Assembly (NCBI GenBank): GCA_001515955.1
Contig: LOES01000085.1
Coordinates: 1 to 30,736 of the forward strand
Reading direction: 5' to 3'
DNA length: 30,736 nt
DNA from: Clostridia bacterium BRH_c25
Lineage (GTDB): Bacteria; Bacillota_A; Clostridia; Lutisporales; Lutisporaceae
This document shows, piece by piece, positions 13,712 through 22,732 of the stretch. Below the pieces are notes generated by a model that did not search any database, was not told the DNA's origin, and worked only from the letters and a program-made list of their open reading frames with translations. The first letter of the stretch is position 1. Every line of letters starts with the position of its first letter. A program made the translations under genes and the position numbers.

Positions 13712-14868
13712 GGTTTCACCAACTTTCCATCGTATGTGTTCCTGAACAATTCTACAAGCTCCGCCGTGGTTGGAATTCGCGGATTTGTCTTTGTACATCC
13801 GTCCGCCTTGGCAGTATCAGCCAGGTCCATCAGGTTCTCCATAAATTCTTCCTTGTTGTGAATTACTTCTTTTAGTGATGTTGGAATACCCAAGCTCCTC
13901 TCCAGTTCCTGTATTGCCTCCAAAATATCCGCCTTTCCCATCATTCCTGCAATTTCCCCATATCTTTCTGCCGCATAGGGCTCAACTGAATTATATGCGA
14001 CTACATAAGGAAGGAGAATCCCATTGGCTAATCCGTGTGATATTCCAAATTTCCCTCCAATTACATGGGCCATGCTGTGGACAATTCCGAGAGACACATT
14101 GGTAAAAGCCATTCCTGCTATTGCGGAATAGTTTTGCATTTTTTCCCTGAATAAAAGGTTGCTCCCTTCATCATAAGCCAGCGGAAGGTACTTGAAAATG
14201 CCTGTAATTGCCTTTTCCGCCAAAGCATCTGAAATGTCATTAGCTCTTGTAGACACATATGCCTCCAGTGCATGAGTAAGTGCATCAATACCTGTTGCCG
14301 CGGTAATTGTTGGGGGCATTGATGCTGTTACCCCCGGTTCCAGCAGAGCTACATCAGGGAACATCTCCATGCTGCCTATTCCCACCTTTATACCCTTATG
14401 AGTATCGGAAATGACTATGGAACGGCTGACTTCACTGGCTGTACCGCTTGTGGAGGGTATACAGATAAGCTTCGCCTTATTTCGCAGAGCCGGTATAACA
14501 TTAGGAGATGCAATTTCCTCCAGGGTCTTCAACTGCGGATGCTCATAGAAAACCCACATGGCTTTTGACGCATCCATTGCCGAACCGCCTCCAATACCTA
14601 TAATCCAATCAGGTCCATAAGCAAGCATAGCATCCGCACCTTTTCGGACTGTCTCAAAGGAAGGATCGGGTTCTACCCCTCTAAATATCCGGCTTTCAAT
14701 GCCTGCATCTTTCAAATTGTCTATAACCATCTGAAGATACCCGCTTTTTTCTATAGAGCCTCCGCTTATCACAATCATAGCCTTCTGGCCTTTGATAGTT
14801 TTAAGATAGTCCAGTGCACCCTCTCCAAATATTATATATTCTCCGGTAAGTTTCATCGGTCGCATCAT
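13708..14868 (-). CDS. Iron-containing alcohol dehydrogenase
   Basis: 386 residues, group III Fe-ADH. The NAD(P)-binding part holds the GIGGGSAMDASKA motif. The metal site is formed by the Asp and His of GIDALTHALEAY and the His residues of HSMAHVIGGKFGISHGLANG. The ATG at 14868 is chosen; AAAGGAAG lies 10 bases before it, and a TTG at 14874 or an ATG at 14865 are alternatives. It lies between the BtpA-like and TrpA-like genes and overlaps the latter. Within a sugar-phosphate route it would reduce an aldehyde made by a lyase, regenerating NAD+. The substrate cannot be read from the sequence. Confidence 0.92.
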   Translation of the reverse strand: MMRPMKLTGEYIIFGEGALDYLKTIKGQKAMIVISGGSIEKSGYLQMVIDNLKDAGIESRIFRGVEPDPSFETVRKGADAMLAYGPDWIIGIGGGSAMDASKAMWVFYEHPQLKTLEEIASPNVIPALRNKAKLICIPSTSGTASEVSRSIVISDTHKGIKVGIGSMEMFPDVALLEPGVTASMPPTITAATGIDALTHALEAYVSTRANDISDALAEKAITGIFKYLPLAYDEGSNLLFREKMQNYSAIAGMAFTNVSLGIVHSMAHVIGGKFGISHGLANGILLPYVVAYNSVEPYAAERYGEIAGMMGKADILEAIQELERSLGIPTSLKEVIHNKEEFMENLMDLADTAKADGCTKTNPRIPTTAELVELFRNTYDGKLVKP

Positions 14869-14886
14869 ATGCAATTAGCTTCCTTT

Positions 14887-15681
14887 CTATATGTTCAGTG
14901 ATTTGATTAATTCGTATACTTTTTCGACATCGACAGGGTTTGTTGCCACATTTTTTTCTTTTAGGCTGGAACCAACTATGGCTCCATCTGCTATAATCAT
15001 CTGCTCCTTAATGTTTGCAGGGTTTACACCACTTCCGACAATCACAGGGCAATTAACAGCCTGCTTCACCTTTTTTACTGCTTCAATCGGAGTCTCCCCA
15101 CCGGTATGGGTACCGGTTACAATTACTGCATCGGCACCACAGCTTACCGCTGTCTTGGCAGATTCCTCAATGGAAACTGATGGCAACAGCATATGTGTAT
15201 GCTTAACTTGTACGTCCGCAAAAATCATGATATTCTCAGCCATTATACGCTTGCGGTATTTGAGAGCATCAACACAGCAAGGCTGCAGTATACCCGCAAA
15301 GCATTCTACCGTATCGACAAACACAGCCAAACGCACAAAATCTGCTCCTGCCGCTTTCGCACAAGCCAACGCTGCCTCATAGTCGCAAAAAGCTGCATCT
15401 ATACCTATCGGCAGGCCTGCTTGCTGCTTCACAACCCTTGCCACTGCCGCAAGTGCTGTCGACTGTTCAAGGTCCAGCTTTTTCGGATAGGGAGCATCCC
15501 CAAAATTCTCCACCATAAGGGCCGATACTCCCCCTTTTTTCAAAGCAGCCCCATCGTATAGTGCCTGGCTGTATACCCTTTCCATATCCCCGTCAAAAGC
15601 AGGGGTTCCGGGCAGTGCAAGTAAATGTACCATTCCAATGATAACCTTCTTGTTGTGGAACAGTCTTTCATATCTGCTCAT
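14887..15681 (-). CDS. BtpA/SgcQ-family TIM-barrel protein
   Basis: 264 residues. The N-terminus KVIIGMVHLLALPGTPAF is the family hallmark, followed by VSALMVENFGDAPYPK. The C-terminal phosphate-binding loops VGSGVNPANI and GAIVGSSLK are typical of phosphate-using TIM barrels. The cyanobacterial name (photosystem I biogenesis) is misleading here. E. coli SgcQ occurs in a sugar gene cluster, and the present operon likewise argues for sugar-phosphate chemistry, perhaps isomerase, epimerase or lyase. It starts with ATG after a GGGGG site, 14 bases after the nucleoside phosphorylase. The activity is not established for the family. Confidence 0.9.
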   Translation of the reverse strand: MSRYERLFHNKKVIIGMVHLLALPGTPAFDGDMERVYSQALYDGAALKKGGVSALMVENFGDAPYPKKLDLEQSTALAAVARVVKQQAGLPIGIDAAFCDYEAALACAKAAGADFVRLAVFVDTVECFAGILQPCCVDALKYRKRIMAENIMIFADVQVKHTHMLLPSVSIEESAKTAVSCGADAVIVTGTHTGGETPIEAVKKVKQAVNCPVIVGSGVNPANIKEQMIIADGAIVGSSLKEKNVATNPVDVEKVYELIKSLNI

Positions 15682-15695
15682 AACTATACCCCCAG

Positions 15696-16451
15696 TTATT
15701 TCTGATTATTTTTCTTGTCAAACATAACAATGCCATCGAGAACTATCTTTATGAGGTCATCTTCCGCTTTAGCACGCTCGCTATCCTTAAGATAGTCTTT
15801 CAGATTTTCAAGTACGGTTGTCATAGTAACAACACAACCCCGAATTCCCATGAGGTTTGTAAGTGTAAGAACCGTGCCGGATTCCATATCAATCCCCGCA
15901 ATATTGTATTTCTTTAAATCTGCAATTTTAGCCGTTATATCATTACCCATCTTTTTTGAGAGCTTTGATTCCTTCATTTCGCTGTAGAATCCGTCCATGC
16001 TGCAGATAAGACCGTTATTGTATTTTCTTTCATTTGAGGCTGAAGCCTCGTTCATGCATTGAAGCAGTTCAAAATCGCTGACTGCAGGATAAGACGCCTC
16101 TACGTATGTTTTGCTGGTAGACTCCATTCTCATTACTCCTGCAGGTATCAGCACTTCCCCAAGGTTTTCCTTGAGTCCCATAACTGTTCCCAGACGTACG
16201 GCTACCTCTATTCCACAGTCGTACATTTCCTCAAGTGCAATTGCTGCTGAGGGGCCGCCGATTCCCGTTGAGGAGACTGTAATCGCCACCCCTTTATAAT
16301 TGCCTGTATAGGTGTTAAATTCTCTATTATAAGCAATTTCTTCAGAACTGTCCATAAAAGATACTATGCGCTTCACCCTGCCGGGGTCCCCTGAAAAAAC
16401 TGCATATTTTGCTACACTATCCGGTGTAACCTTCAAATACTGTGTCATCAT
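15696..16451 (-). CDS. Nucleoside phosphorylase (uridine phosphorylase family)
   Basis: 251 residues of the NP-I family. The phosphate-binding elements GDPGRVKRI (N-terminus) and VRLGTVMGL, the loop STGIGGPSAAIALEE and the ribose-binding AGIDMESGTVLTL match E. coli Udp in order and spacing. The reaction is cleavage of a nucleoside with phosphate to base and (deoxy)ribose-1-phosphate. It overlaps the PfkB kinase gene by 4 bases (ATGA). Base preference is uncertain: the base-binding stretch around SMDGFYSEM differs from Udp, so purine or modified nucleosides cannot be ruled out. Confidence 0.92.
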   Translation of the reverse strand: MMTQYLKVTPDSVAKYAVFSGDPGRVKRIVSFMDSSEEIAYNREFNTYTGNYKGVAITVSSTGIGGPSAAIALEEMYDCGIEVAVRLGTVMGLKENLGEVLIPAGVMRMESTSKTYVEASYPAVSDFELLQCMNEASASNERKYNNGLICSMDGFYSEMKESKLSKKMGNDITAKIADLKKYNIAGIDMESGTVLTLTNLMGIRGCVVTMTTVLENLKDYLKDSERAKAEDDLIKIVLDGIVMFDKKNNQK

Positions 16452-17410
16452 ATCAAATCCTCCTCATAGTACTTTGTATATCTTTCTTTTATTCTTTCAA
16501 TATCAGGCACATTCGTCAGGCACCCCGCCTTTTCAACAACAAATGATGATACTACAGCGCCCAGTCTTCCGCATTGCAGAACCGGTCTGCCGGTCAAATA
16601 CCCATAAATAAAGCCTGCAATATAGGCATCTCCGGCTCCGGTAGTATCTACAACCCTTTCAGCCCTGGCAATAGGAACATTATGGTGTTCAAGCCTGCCT
16701 TTCACAAGAGCGTAGAGATCACTTCCTTCAGAACCTTTGGTGACTATAATTACCTTTGTTTTATCATGTCTGTGGAACAATTCCGTAATGTGCTCAAGCT
16801 TGAAGAAATCCTCCAGTGATTCCTGTTCAAAGGCATTCATGAAAATAACTTCCGAAGCTGCTATTACCTTTCTCAAAACTTCCGGCGGAAAGGCTTTAAA
16901 ATCGCATTTCATTCCGAAAATGACCGGCACATTATACCTAAGACATGCCTCTGCAAACCGGATGTTATAATGAGGTTCCCCCACCATAATAAGTCCATAC
17001 CGCGTATCTCTGATCAATTCTTCGTTAATATTCCTGTCGTATTTCCCATTCATAGCTCCCGGGTAAAAAAGCGTAACATGTTCTCCTTCTCCGGTAACAA
17101 TAAGAGTTGATGAAGAAGTTATTTCATCCTCTACGGTCTGTACACCATCCAGGATCATATTCGGACCTTCCAGAAAGCCCCGGTAACCTGACAACTCAAA
17201 GTCGTGTCCTACTCTCATCATGGGTGCACAGATAAAGCCGAGGCTGCTTGCAATATATGCAATATTAACATTGCATCCCCCGAAGTAATCCGTACGGCTG
17301 TCACTGTTTTCAATAATAGAGGTACGGCCGACCCTCGGCTGGTCCTCTATCCGGATTATGCGGTCGATACTTGGGTAGCCTGCAGCCGCGATATCTATCC
17401 TTTTCATCAT
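16448..17410 (-). CDS. PfkB-family carbohydrate kinase
   Basis: 320 residues of the ribokinase/PfkB family. The N-terminal part (DIAAAGYPSIDRIIRIEDQP) and the Gly-rich FGGCNVNIAYIASSLG bind the sugar. DTTGAGDAYIAGF near residue 250 is PfkB signature 2, with the catalytic Asp. It overlaps both neighbours by 4 bases, so it is translationally coupled to the isochorismatase-like and phosphorylase genes. Candidate substrates are ribose-1-phosphate, free ribose or deoxyribose, or a nucleoside. Related kinases are known for each, and the sequence alone does not decide. Confidence 0.92.
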   Translation of the reverse strand: MMKRIDIAAAGYPSIDRIIRIEDQPRVGRTSIIENSDSRTDYFGGCNVNIAYIASSLGFICAPMMRVGHDFELSGYRGFLEGPNMILDGVQTVEDEITSSSTLIVTGEGEHVTLFYPGAMNGKYDRNINEELIRDTRYGLIMVGEPHYNIRFAEACLRYNVPVIFGMKCDFKAFPPEVLRKVIAASEVIFMNAFEQESLEDFFKLEHITELFHRHDKTKVIIVTKGSEGSDLYALVKGRLEHHNVPIARAERVVDTTGAGDAYIAGFIYGYLTGRPVLQCGRLGAVVSSFVVEKAGCLTNVPDIERIKERYTKYYEEDLI

Positions 17411-17976
17411 AGCTCACCGCCATCCAAAGAGTTGAATAGTTCATCCGTTTTCATTACAAGACCGAAATACTTGCGTATATCCGTAAGATGTACCTTGTTG
17501 ACCAGCTCATCATTAGTAGCCACGCAATCCTCAACAACCACAACATTATAGTTAAGGTAATATGCATCATGAACCGTTGCACGAATGCAACAGTTTGTTT
17601 TTGTCCCCACAATAATTGTGTTTTTTATGTCATGCTCTCTGAGGATAAGGTCTAAGTCCGTTCCGAAAAAGGAGCTGTAGCGTCTCTTATACACCTTATA
17701 ATCGGTAATCTCATTGAACCCCAGCTCCGGCATTATCTCGTCCCCTCCCGTGCCCTGCAAACAATGAGGCCGTACCGCCGTAAGCTCCTTATCGTATTTG
17801 TCCTTTCGATGTGAATCCACAATGAAGATTATCAGGACATCCTTTTTTCTGCATTTATTAATCACCTTTCTGATTCTTGGAAGGATATTCTGGTTTTGAG
17901 GATAGTATACCATGCCTTCCGGATGTGCAAAATCATACAACATATCTACAACCAACAGTGCAGTCCTCTTACTCAT
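17407..17976 (-). CDS. Isochorismatase-family cysteine hydrolase
   Basis: 189 residues. The catalytic triad of nicotinamidase-like amidohydrolases is present: Asp11 (LLVVDMLYDF), Lys97 (VYKRRYSSFFGTDL) and Cys130 (GTKTNCCIRATVHDA). A cis-peptide-like VGTKT precedes the Cys. It overlaps the permease gene by 8 bases upstream and the kinase gene by 4 downstream. In a nucleoside operon it may deaminate or hydrolyse an amide on the released base (for example nicotinamide) or a ring-opened base. The specific substrate is unknown. Confidence 0.9.
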   Translation of the reverse strand: MSKRTALLVVDMLYDFAHPEGMVYYPQNQNILPRIRKVINKCRKKDVLIIFIVDSHRKDKYDKELTAVRPHCLQGTGGDEIMPELGFNEITDYKVYKRRYSSFFGTDLDLILREHDIKNTIIVGTKTNCCIRATVHDAYYLNYNVVVVEDCVATNDELVNKVHLTDIRKYFGLVMKTDELFNSLDGGEL

Positions 17977-18880
17977 TGTATAACCCCCTTGAAGTACTGT
18001 TTTTGCGTTTTACGGCGCCAACAACACTTAGAATAACAATTATGAAGATGAATGGTATCATCTGTACAAAGGCACCAGGTATGTTGAAGCTCTGCAGTCT
18101 CATCTGGATTGCATCTGCAAAACCGAACAAAAAGCTAAATATGTATGAGCCTATTGGTGTACCCTTACCGCAGAAAATTGCCGCTAATGCAATAAATCCT
18201 CGTCCGTTTGTCATATTCTCAACAAACATACTAAGATTCTCCAATGAAAGATTAATGCCTGCCAAGGCTGAAAGCACCGCACTAATAAAAACTGCGGCAT
18301 ATTTATACGCATTTACTTTTATCCCAACTGCACGGGCAGCTTCTTCATTTTCACCAATTACACGAATATAAAGTCCAAAGCGTGTTTTGTACAGCACCAG
18401 CCACACAAGAACCAGAAGCACAAGGCTTGCATAGACCATCGGTGTTTGCTGGTTCAGAATGGTGCCGACAAATGGTATTTTACCAAGCCATGGCATATCG
18501 ACCGCTCCAAGTCCTACAATGTCAGGATCGGCAAAAACACCACGGCGCCCAAAAGCCATCTGCAGAATAAATGAGGTTAAGCCTAATGCAAATATATTAA
18601 CTGCCAGGCCGGTAATTATAAAATTCCCCTTTAAGCTAATACCAAAAAAACAGAACAGCAAGGCAAAGAAGGATGTGCCCACAATTGCAGCCAAGATAGC
18701 AACAGCAATGTTTCCTGTAAGGTAACTTGCAATTACTCCTGTAAAAGCAGCAATAAGCATCATACCTTCAAGGGCGATATTGAGGACGCCCACCCTATGG
18801 CTGAAAAGCCCTCCTAATGCCGCCAATGCAATCGGAGTCGCCATACGCAGAGTTCCATGTAATATTGTTTGAATATCCAT
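17969..18880 (-). CDS. Nucleoside ABC transporter permease 2
   Basis: 303 residues, about eight hydrophobic segments, BPD_transp_2 fold (branched-chain/ribose/nucleoside permeases). MATPIALAALGGLFSHRVGVLNIALEGMML (in parts) and the later cytoplasmic loop GENEEAARAVGIKVNAYK are typical of the YufQ/NupC subunit of BMP-type nucleoside importers. It pairs with the permease gene 3 bases upstream and the ATPase before it. The C-terminus is basic (VKRKNSTSRG). Confidence 0.93.
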   Translation of the reverse strand: MDIQTILHGTLRMATPIALAALGGLFSHRVGVLNIALEGMMLIAAFTGVIASYLTGNIAVAILAAIVGTSFFALLFCFFGISLKGNFIITGLAVNIFALGLTSFILQMAFGRRGVFADPDIVGLGAVDMPWLGKIPFVGTILNQQTPMVYASLVLLVLVWLVLYKTRFGLYIRVIGENEEAARAVGIKVNAYKYAAVFISAVLSALAGINLSLENLSMFVENMTNGRGFIALAAIFCGKGTPIGSYIFSFLFGFADAIQMRLQSFNIPGAFVQMIPFIFIIVILSVVGAVKRKNSTSRGLYNE

Positions 18881-18883
18881 GTA

Positions 18884-19957
18884 CTACACCCCTTCCACCT
18901 TACCGGTTTTACCCAAACGTATTTTCTTCCAAAGCCCTAAGCGGCTAAACCCAAGTTCAACTGCAAGGAAAAAGATAATGAGACCTTGCAATATATTTAT
19001 CAGGGATCTCGGTACCTCTACCATAAGCTCCATCGTACTTCCACCGTTTTTCAACAATCCGAAAAACAAGCCTGAAATTAATACTCCAAAGGGGCTATTC
19101 TTTCCTAGAAGTGCTATTGTCATTCCATCCCAGCCGTATCCCGGTGAGAACTGGCTTATAAAGCGATGGTGCACTCCTAGAACCTCTCCTGCTCCTGCAA
19201 GTCCCCCGATCATACCCGAAATCACCATTATGATTACTGTTTTCTTTGCAACATTCATCCCCGCAGCTTCAGCAAATTCCAAGTTTTGACCTATTGCCTC
19301 AATCTCATATCCCAGTTTCACTCTTCTCATGAGAATAAAAGTGAGCACCACAAAGAGAAGCGCCAGAAGGAAAGCTGCATTTAACTGTGATATCTTCGAG
19401 AACCTCGGTAAGAATGCACTGTGGGATATCAGCTCGGTAGCTGCAAATCCTGCTCCTTTTGCCTTAAATGTAAAACTGGAAAGATGGGTCGTAAAAAGTA
19501 TGGCGACATAGTTAAGCATTATTGTTGATACCATTTCATTTACATTTAGATATCCCTTAAGTATTCCAGGTATAAGCGCATAAATTCCTCCAGCAGCCAT
19601 TGCAGCTAAAACGCACAGCGTTACATGAAGTATTGGGTAAAGACCTTCAAAGGAAAACCCGACATACGCAGCAGCAAATGCCCCCATATACAGCTGTCCT
19701 TCAACACCCATATTGAAGATATTGGCTTTAAAAGAGATTGCTGTGGCCAGGCCCGTAAGAATAATTGGTGTGGCACTAAATAAAGTATTGAATATACTTC
19801 TCGTTCCGGCAAGCCCACCCTTGAGGAGAGCTCCATAAGCTTCAACAGGACTTTTGCCTGATACCACTATCAGGACTGCTCCAACCATGAAGGCCAGCAT
19901 TACTGTGACTATAGGGGAAATAACAGCCTGTATCCATTTCCTAGTGGTAGTTTTCAT
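18884..19957 (-). CDS. Nucleoside ABC transporter permease 1
   Basis: 357 residues, the longer YufP/NupB-type permease. It has a basic N-terminus (MKTTTRKW), about nine membrane helices, the loop FKANIFNMGVEGQLYMGAF and the EAA-like GQNLEFAEAAGMNVAKK. The start at 19957 is chosen for GGGGAGGTG just upstream; a frame to 20008 is unsupported and would overlap the ATPase deeply. It overlaps the ATPase end by 17 bases, so the two are coupled. Confidence 0.93.
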   Translation of the reverse strand: MKTTTRKWIQAVISPIVTVMLAFMVGAVLIVVSGKSPVEAYGALLKGGLAGTRSIFNTLFSATPIILTGLATAISFKANIFNMGVEGQLYMGAFAAAYVGFSFEGLYPILHVTLCVLAAMAAGGIYALIPGILKGYLNVNEMVSTIMLNYVAILFTTHLSSFTFKAKGAGFAATELISHSAFLPRFSKISQLNAAFLLALLFVVLTFILMRRVKLGYEIEAIGQNLEFAEAAGMNVAKKTVIIMVISGMIGGLAGAGEVLGVHHRFISQFSPGYGWDGMTIALLGKNSPFGVLISGLFFGLLKNGGSTMELMVEVPRSLINILQGLIIFFLAVELGFSRLGLWKKIRLGKTGKVEGV

Positions 19958-21482
19958 CCTTGCACCTCCCCTTGGGATTCTCTGTAATTCCTGCCATAAG
20001 AAGCCCAAGCTTCTCTACTGTTGCTTGACTTCTAGGCATTTCACCCAGAATCCTTCCCCTATACATTACTGCAATCCTATCACTCAAGCTCATTATTTCC
20101 GATAACTCGGAGGAAATAAGAATGACCGCTTTTCCATTATCCCGGCAGCCGATAATTTGCTTATGAATGAATTCTATTGAACCAATATCAACACCACGTG
20201 TAGGCTGACACGCAATCAGTAAATCCGGATTCATTGACAATTCTCTGGCTATTATTACTTTCTGTGCATTCCCTCCGGATAAATTTCCTACATTCTTGTC
20301 CACACTGTCTGTTCTGATGTCAAAACACGCTATAGCTTTAACTGCATGGTCCTTAATCGCTTTCATATTTAAAAACTGTTTATCACAGTACGGTTCTCTT
20401 TCGTGATAACCGGCAATAATATTCCCGGCAATGGACATATTTTTGCACAAGCCATGCTTGTACCGATCTTCCGGTATTATTCCTATACCCTGTTGCCTGA
20501 TGCCGGCAGGAGCTGAATTAGTAATGTCCTTGCACTTAAGCACGATTTTGCCCTCAGTCGAATACATCATTCCAGCCATAATCCGCACCAGTTCAGACTG
20601 TCCATTGCCTTCAACTCCGGCAATCCCTAATATTTCTCCGGCACACACCTTCAAGGATACATGGTCAAGCACCTTTACCCCACGGTTGTCCTGCGTACAA
20701 AGACCATTTACCTCGTAAACCATATCACCTGGATTGCTGCTGCCTTTCTCCACCTGAAGCAGCACTTCGCGCCCCACCATCATCCTCGCAAGTTCCTTTT
20801 CATCCACATCACAGGTGCGTACTCTGTCTACAACCTTGCCTTGGCGTATTACAGTGACCGAATCGGAGCACTTCTTAACTTCATTCAGTTTGTGTGTGAT
20901 AATAATAATGGTCTTACCTTTTTTCTTCAGTTCAAACATATTCCTCATTAATTCGTCGCACTCCTGAGGTGTTAATACTGCAGTAGGCTCGTCAAGTATC
21001 AATATATCAACATCCCGGTTAAGCATTTTCAAAATTTCCACCCTCTGCTGCACCCCTATTGATACATCCCGGATCTTTGCAGCGGCATCTATATCAAACC
21101 CGTAATCCTTAATGAGCTTATTGACAGTTTCAAGCTGTTTCCTTCTATCTATAAAAAGGCTTCTAACCGGTTCGCATCCCAGCATAATATTCTCTACAAC
21201 GGTTAATGAGGGAACCAGTTTAAAATGCTGGTGCACCATGCCTATTCCGAGTTGAATCGCTGTCTTGGGACTTTCAATTCTAACCCGTTTGCCCCTAATA
21301 AATAATTCACCATCTGTAGGCTGCAAAAGTCCAAAAAGCATATTCATTAAAGTACTCTTCCCTGCACCGTTTTCTCCTACTATGGCATGAATCTCCCCGG
21401 CTTCAACATGGAAATCAATATTATCGTTGGCTTTAAGACCTCCAAAACACTTGGTCAACTGTTTTGTTTCAATGATATTCAT
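19941..21482 (-). CDS. Nucleoside ABC transporter ATP-binding protein (two ABC domains)
   Basis: 513 residues with two fused nucleotide-binding domains, as in YufO/NupA and RbsA. The first domain has a full Walker A (GENGAGKST), a Q loop (MVHQHFKLVP), a signature region GVQQRVEI and Walker B (LILDEPTAVLTPQE). The second has a degenerate Walker A (GVEGNGQSE), signature LSGGNAQKV and an altered Walker B (LLIACQPTRGVDIG). This asymmetry is normal for the family. It energises the two permeases downstream with the BMP lipoprotein as binding protein. Confidence 0.95.
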   Translation of the reverse strand: MNIIETKQLTKCFGGLKANDNIDFHVEAGEIHAIVGENGAGKSTLMNMLFGLLQPTDGELFIRGKRVRIESPKTAIQLGIGMVHQHFKLVPSLTVVENIMLGCEPVRSLFIDRRKQLETVNKLIKDYGFDIDAAAKIRDVSIGVQQRVEILKMLNRDVDILILDEPTAVLTPQECDELMRNMFELKKKGKTIIIITHKLNEVKKCSDSVTVIRQGKVVDRVRTCDVDEKELARMMVGREVLLQVEKGSSNPGDMVYEVNGLCTQDNRGVKVLDHVSLKVCAGEILGIAGVEGNGQSELVRIMAGMMYSTEGKIVLKCKDITNSAPAGIRQQGIGIIPEDRYKHGLCKNMSIAGNIIAGYHEREPYCDKQFLNMKAIKDHAVKAIACFDIRTDSVDKNVGNLSGGNAQKVIIARELSMNPDLLIACQPTRGVDIGSIEFIHKQIIGCRDNGKAVILISSELSEIMSLSDRIAVMYRGRILGEMPRSQATVEKLGLLMAGITENPKGRCKDENYH

Positions 21483-21550
21483 TGTTATCCTCCTGACAAT
21501 ATATTCCGTAAGTCTCCTTGCATGAATGAAAGATAATTATAAATAATTTT

Positions 21551-21584
21551 CCCGGCACGGATATGAAGCCTTTCCCGTACCGGG
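21551..21584 (-). other. Intercistronic hairpin between the BMP and ATPase genes
   Basis: CCCGGCACGG pairs with CCGTACCGGG with one mismatch. On the minus strand it is followed by AAAATTATTT rather than a clean U-run. It may be a leaky terminator or an RNA-stabilising stem that raises binding-protein expression over the rest of the operon. The 128-base gap holds nothing else. Confidence 0.55.
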
Positions 21585-21610
21585 AAATATAAAGAGAAAC
21601 TGATGAATAT

Positions 21611-22663
21611 CTAGTTTTGTGTTATATCTGTAACCTTGATCTCCCCGTCAACAATGGCCTTCTTCAACTGTTCAACCTGGTCAAAATATTCCTTTGGAAT
21701 CAGATCCTTCGTGTACTCCATTGGGCTGAGGCCTACTCCGTCTTCCTTAAGGCCCAAAATCATAGTATTGCTGTTCTTTATACTGCCATCCTTCAACTGC
21801 TTTGAAAGCTCAAACACAGCTACATCCACACGCTTCATCATACTTGTAAGTACATTGCCCGGTGCTATGTAATCCTGGTCGGAGTCAACACCGATTGCAA
21901 AACACCCCTTGTCCTTTGCTGCGTTTATAACGCCCTCACCGGTACCACCGGCTACCTGATATACTATATCAGCGCCTTGTTCCATCTGAACAAGTGCCAT
22001 TTCCTTGCCCTTTGCCGGATCTCCAAAGGAATTCGCATACCCCGAAATCACTTTGGTATCCTTGTCTATGTACTTTGCACCTTCCTCAAATCCAACAAGG
22101 AACTTATCAATACCCGGTGACTGTATGCCTCCAATAAAGCCTAATACCTTCTCAGGGTTTGTTTCCTTTATATTTGCATCCTTAGTGACCAGGGCTGCAA
22201 GTGCGCCTGCAAGGTAAGAGCCCTCATGCTCCTTGAAAACAACGGAAGTTACATTAGGTTCATCAACCTCAATATTGAAGATTGCGAACCTTGTCTCAGG
22301 GAACTGTGGAGCAACCTTCTTCAATATGTCCGCATGTCCATATTCAAGAGTCATTACCAGATTGTACCCTGCTTGCGCAAGCTCAGTCAGATACTTTTCG
22401 CCTTCGGATACATCCTTTGGTTCAACTACTTTGACTTCAAGCCCCAGTTCTTTTTCAACCTTTTGCAGTCCGACATACCCGGAATCATTATATGACCTAT
22501 CGCCTAAACCTCCCATACTGCAAACCATTGCCACCTTAAGTTTCTCCTCCTGGCTCTCTGTAGGTGTTGCCTGGGTCTGCTGGGTTTTTGAACATGCAGC
22601 AAGACTTGCAACCAGCAAAACCATACACATCAGTACAGCTGTCAACCTTAGTGTTTTTTTCAT
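21611..22663 (-). CDS. BMP-family nucleoside-binding lipoprotein
   Basis: 350 residues. A lipoprotein signal has lipobox LAAC with Cys24, followed by a Thr/Gln/Glu linker. The mature part is a BMP/PnrA-type periplasmic-binding-protein fold: KVAMVCSMGGLGDRSYNDSGYVGL (in parts) carries the Asp and Asn that hold the nucleoside in PnrA relatives, and GVDSDQDYIAPGNVLTSMMKRVD is typical of the C-lobe. It is the substrate receptor of the transporter encoded downstream. It starts with ATG after GGGAGGGG. Confidence 0.95.
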   Translation of the reverse strand: MKKTLRLTAVLMCMVLLVASLAACSKTQQTQATPTESQEEKLKVAMVCSMGGLGDRSYNDSGYVGLQKVEKELGLEVKVVEPKDVSEGEKYLTELAQAGYNLVMTLEYGHADILKKVAPQFPETRFAIFNIEVDEPNVTSVVFKEHEGSYLAGALAALVTKDANIKETNPEKVLGFIGGIQSPGIDKFLVGFEEGAKYIDKDTKVISGYANSFGDPAKGKEMALVQMEQGADIVYQVAGGTGEGVINAAKDKGCFAIGVDSDQDYIAPGNVLTSMMKRVDVAVFELSKQLKDGSIKNSNTMILGLKEDGVGLSPMEYTKDLIPKEYFDQVEQLKKAIVDGEIKVTDITQN

Positions 22664-22732
22664 TTTTACCCCTCCCTAATAATATTGTTTATGTTCATTG
22701 CCTAAACCGTGTTAAAAGTGTGGACACCATTG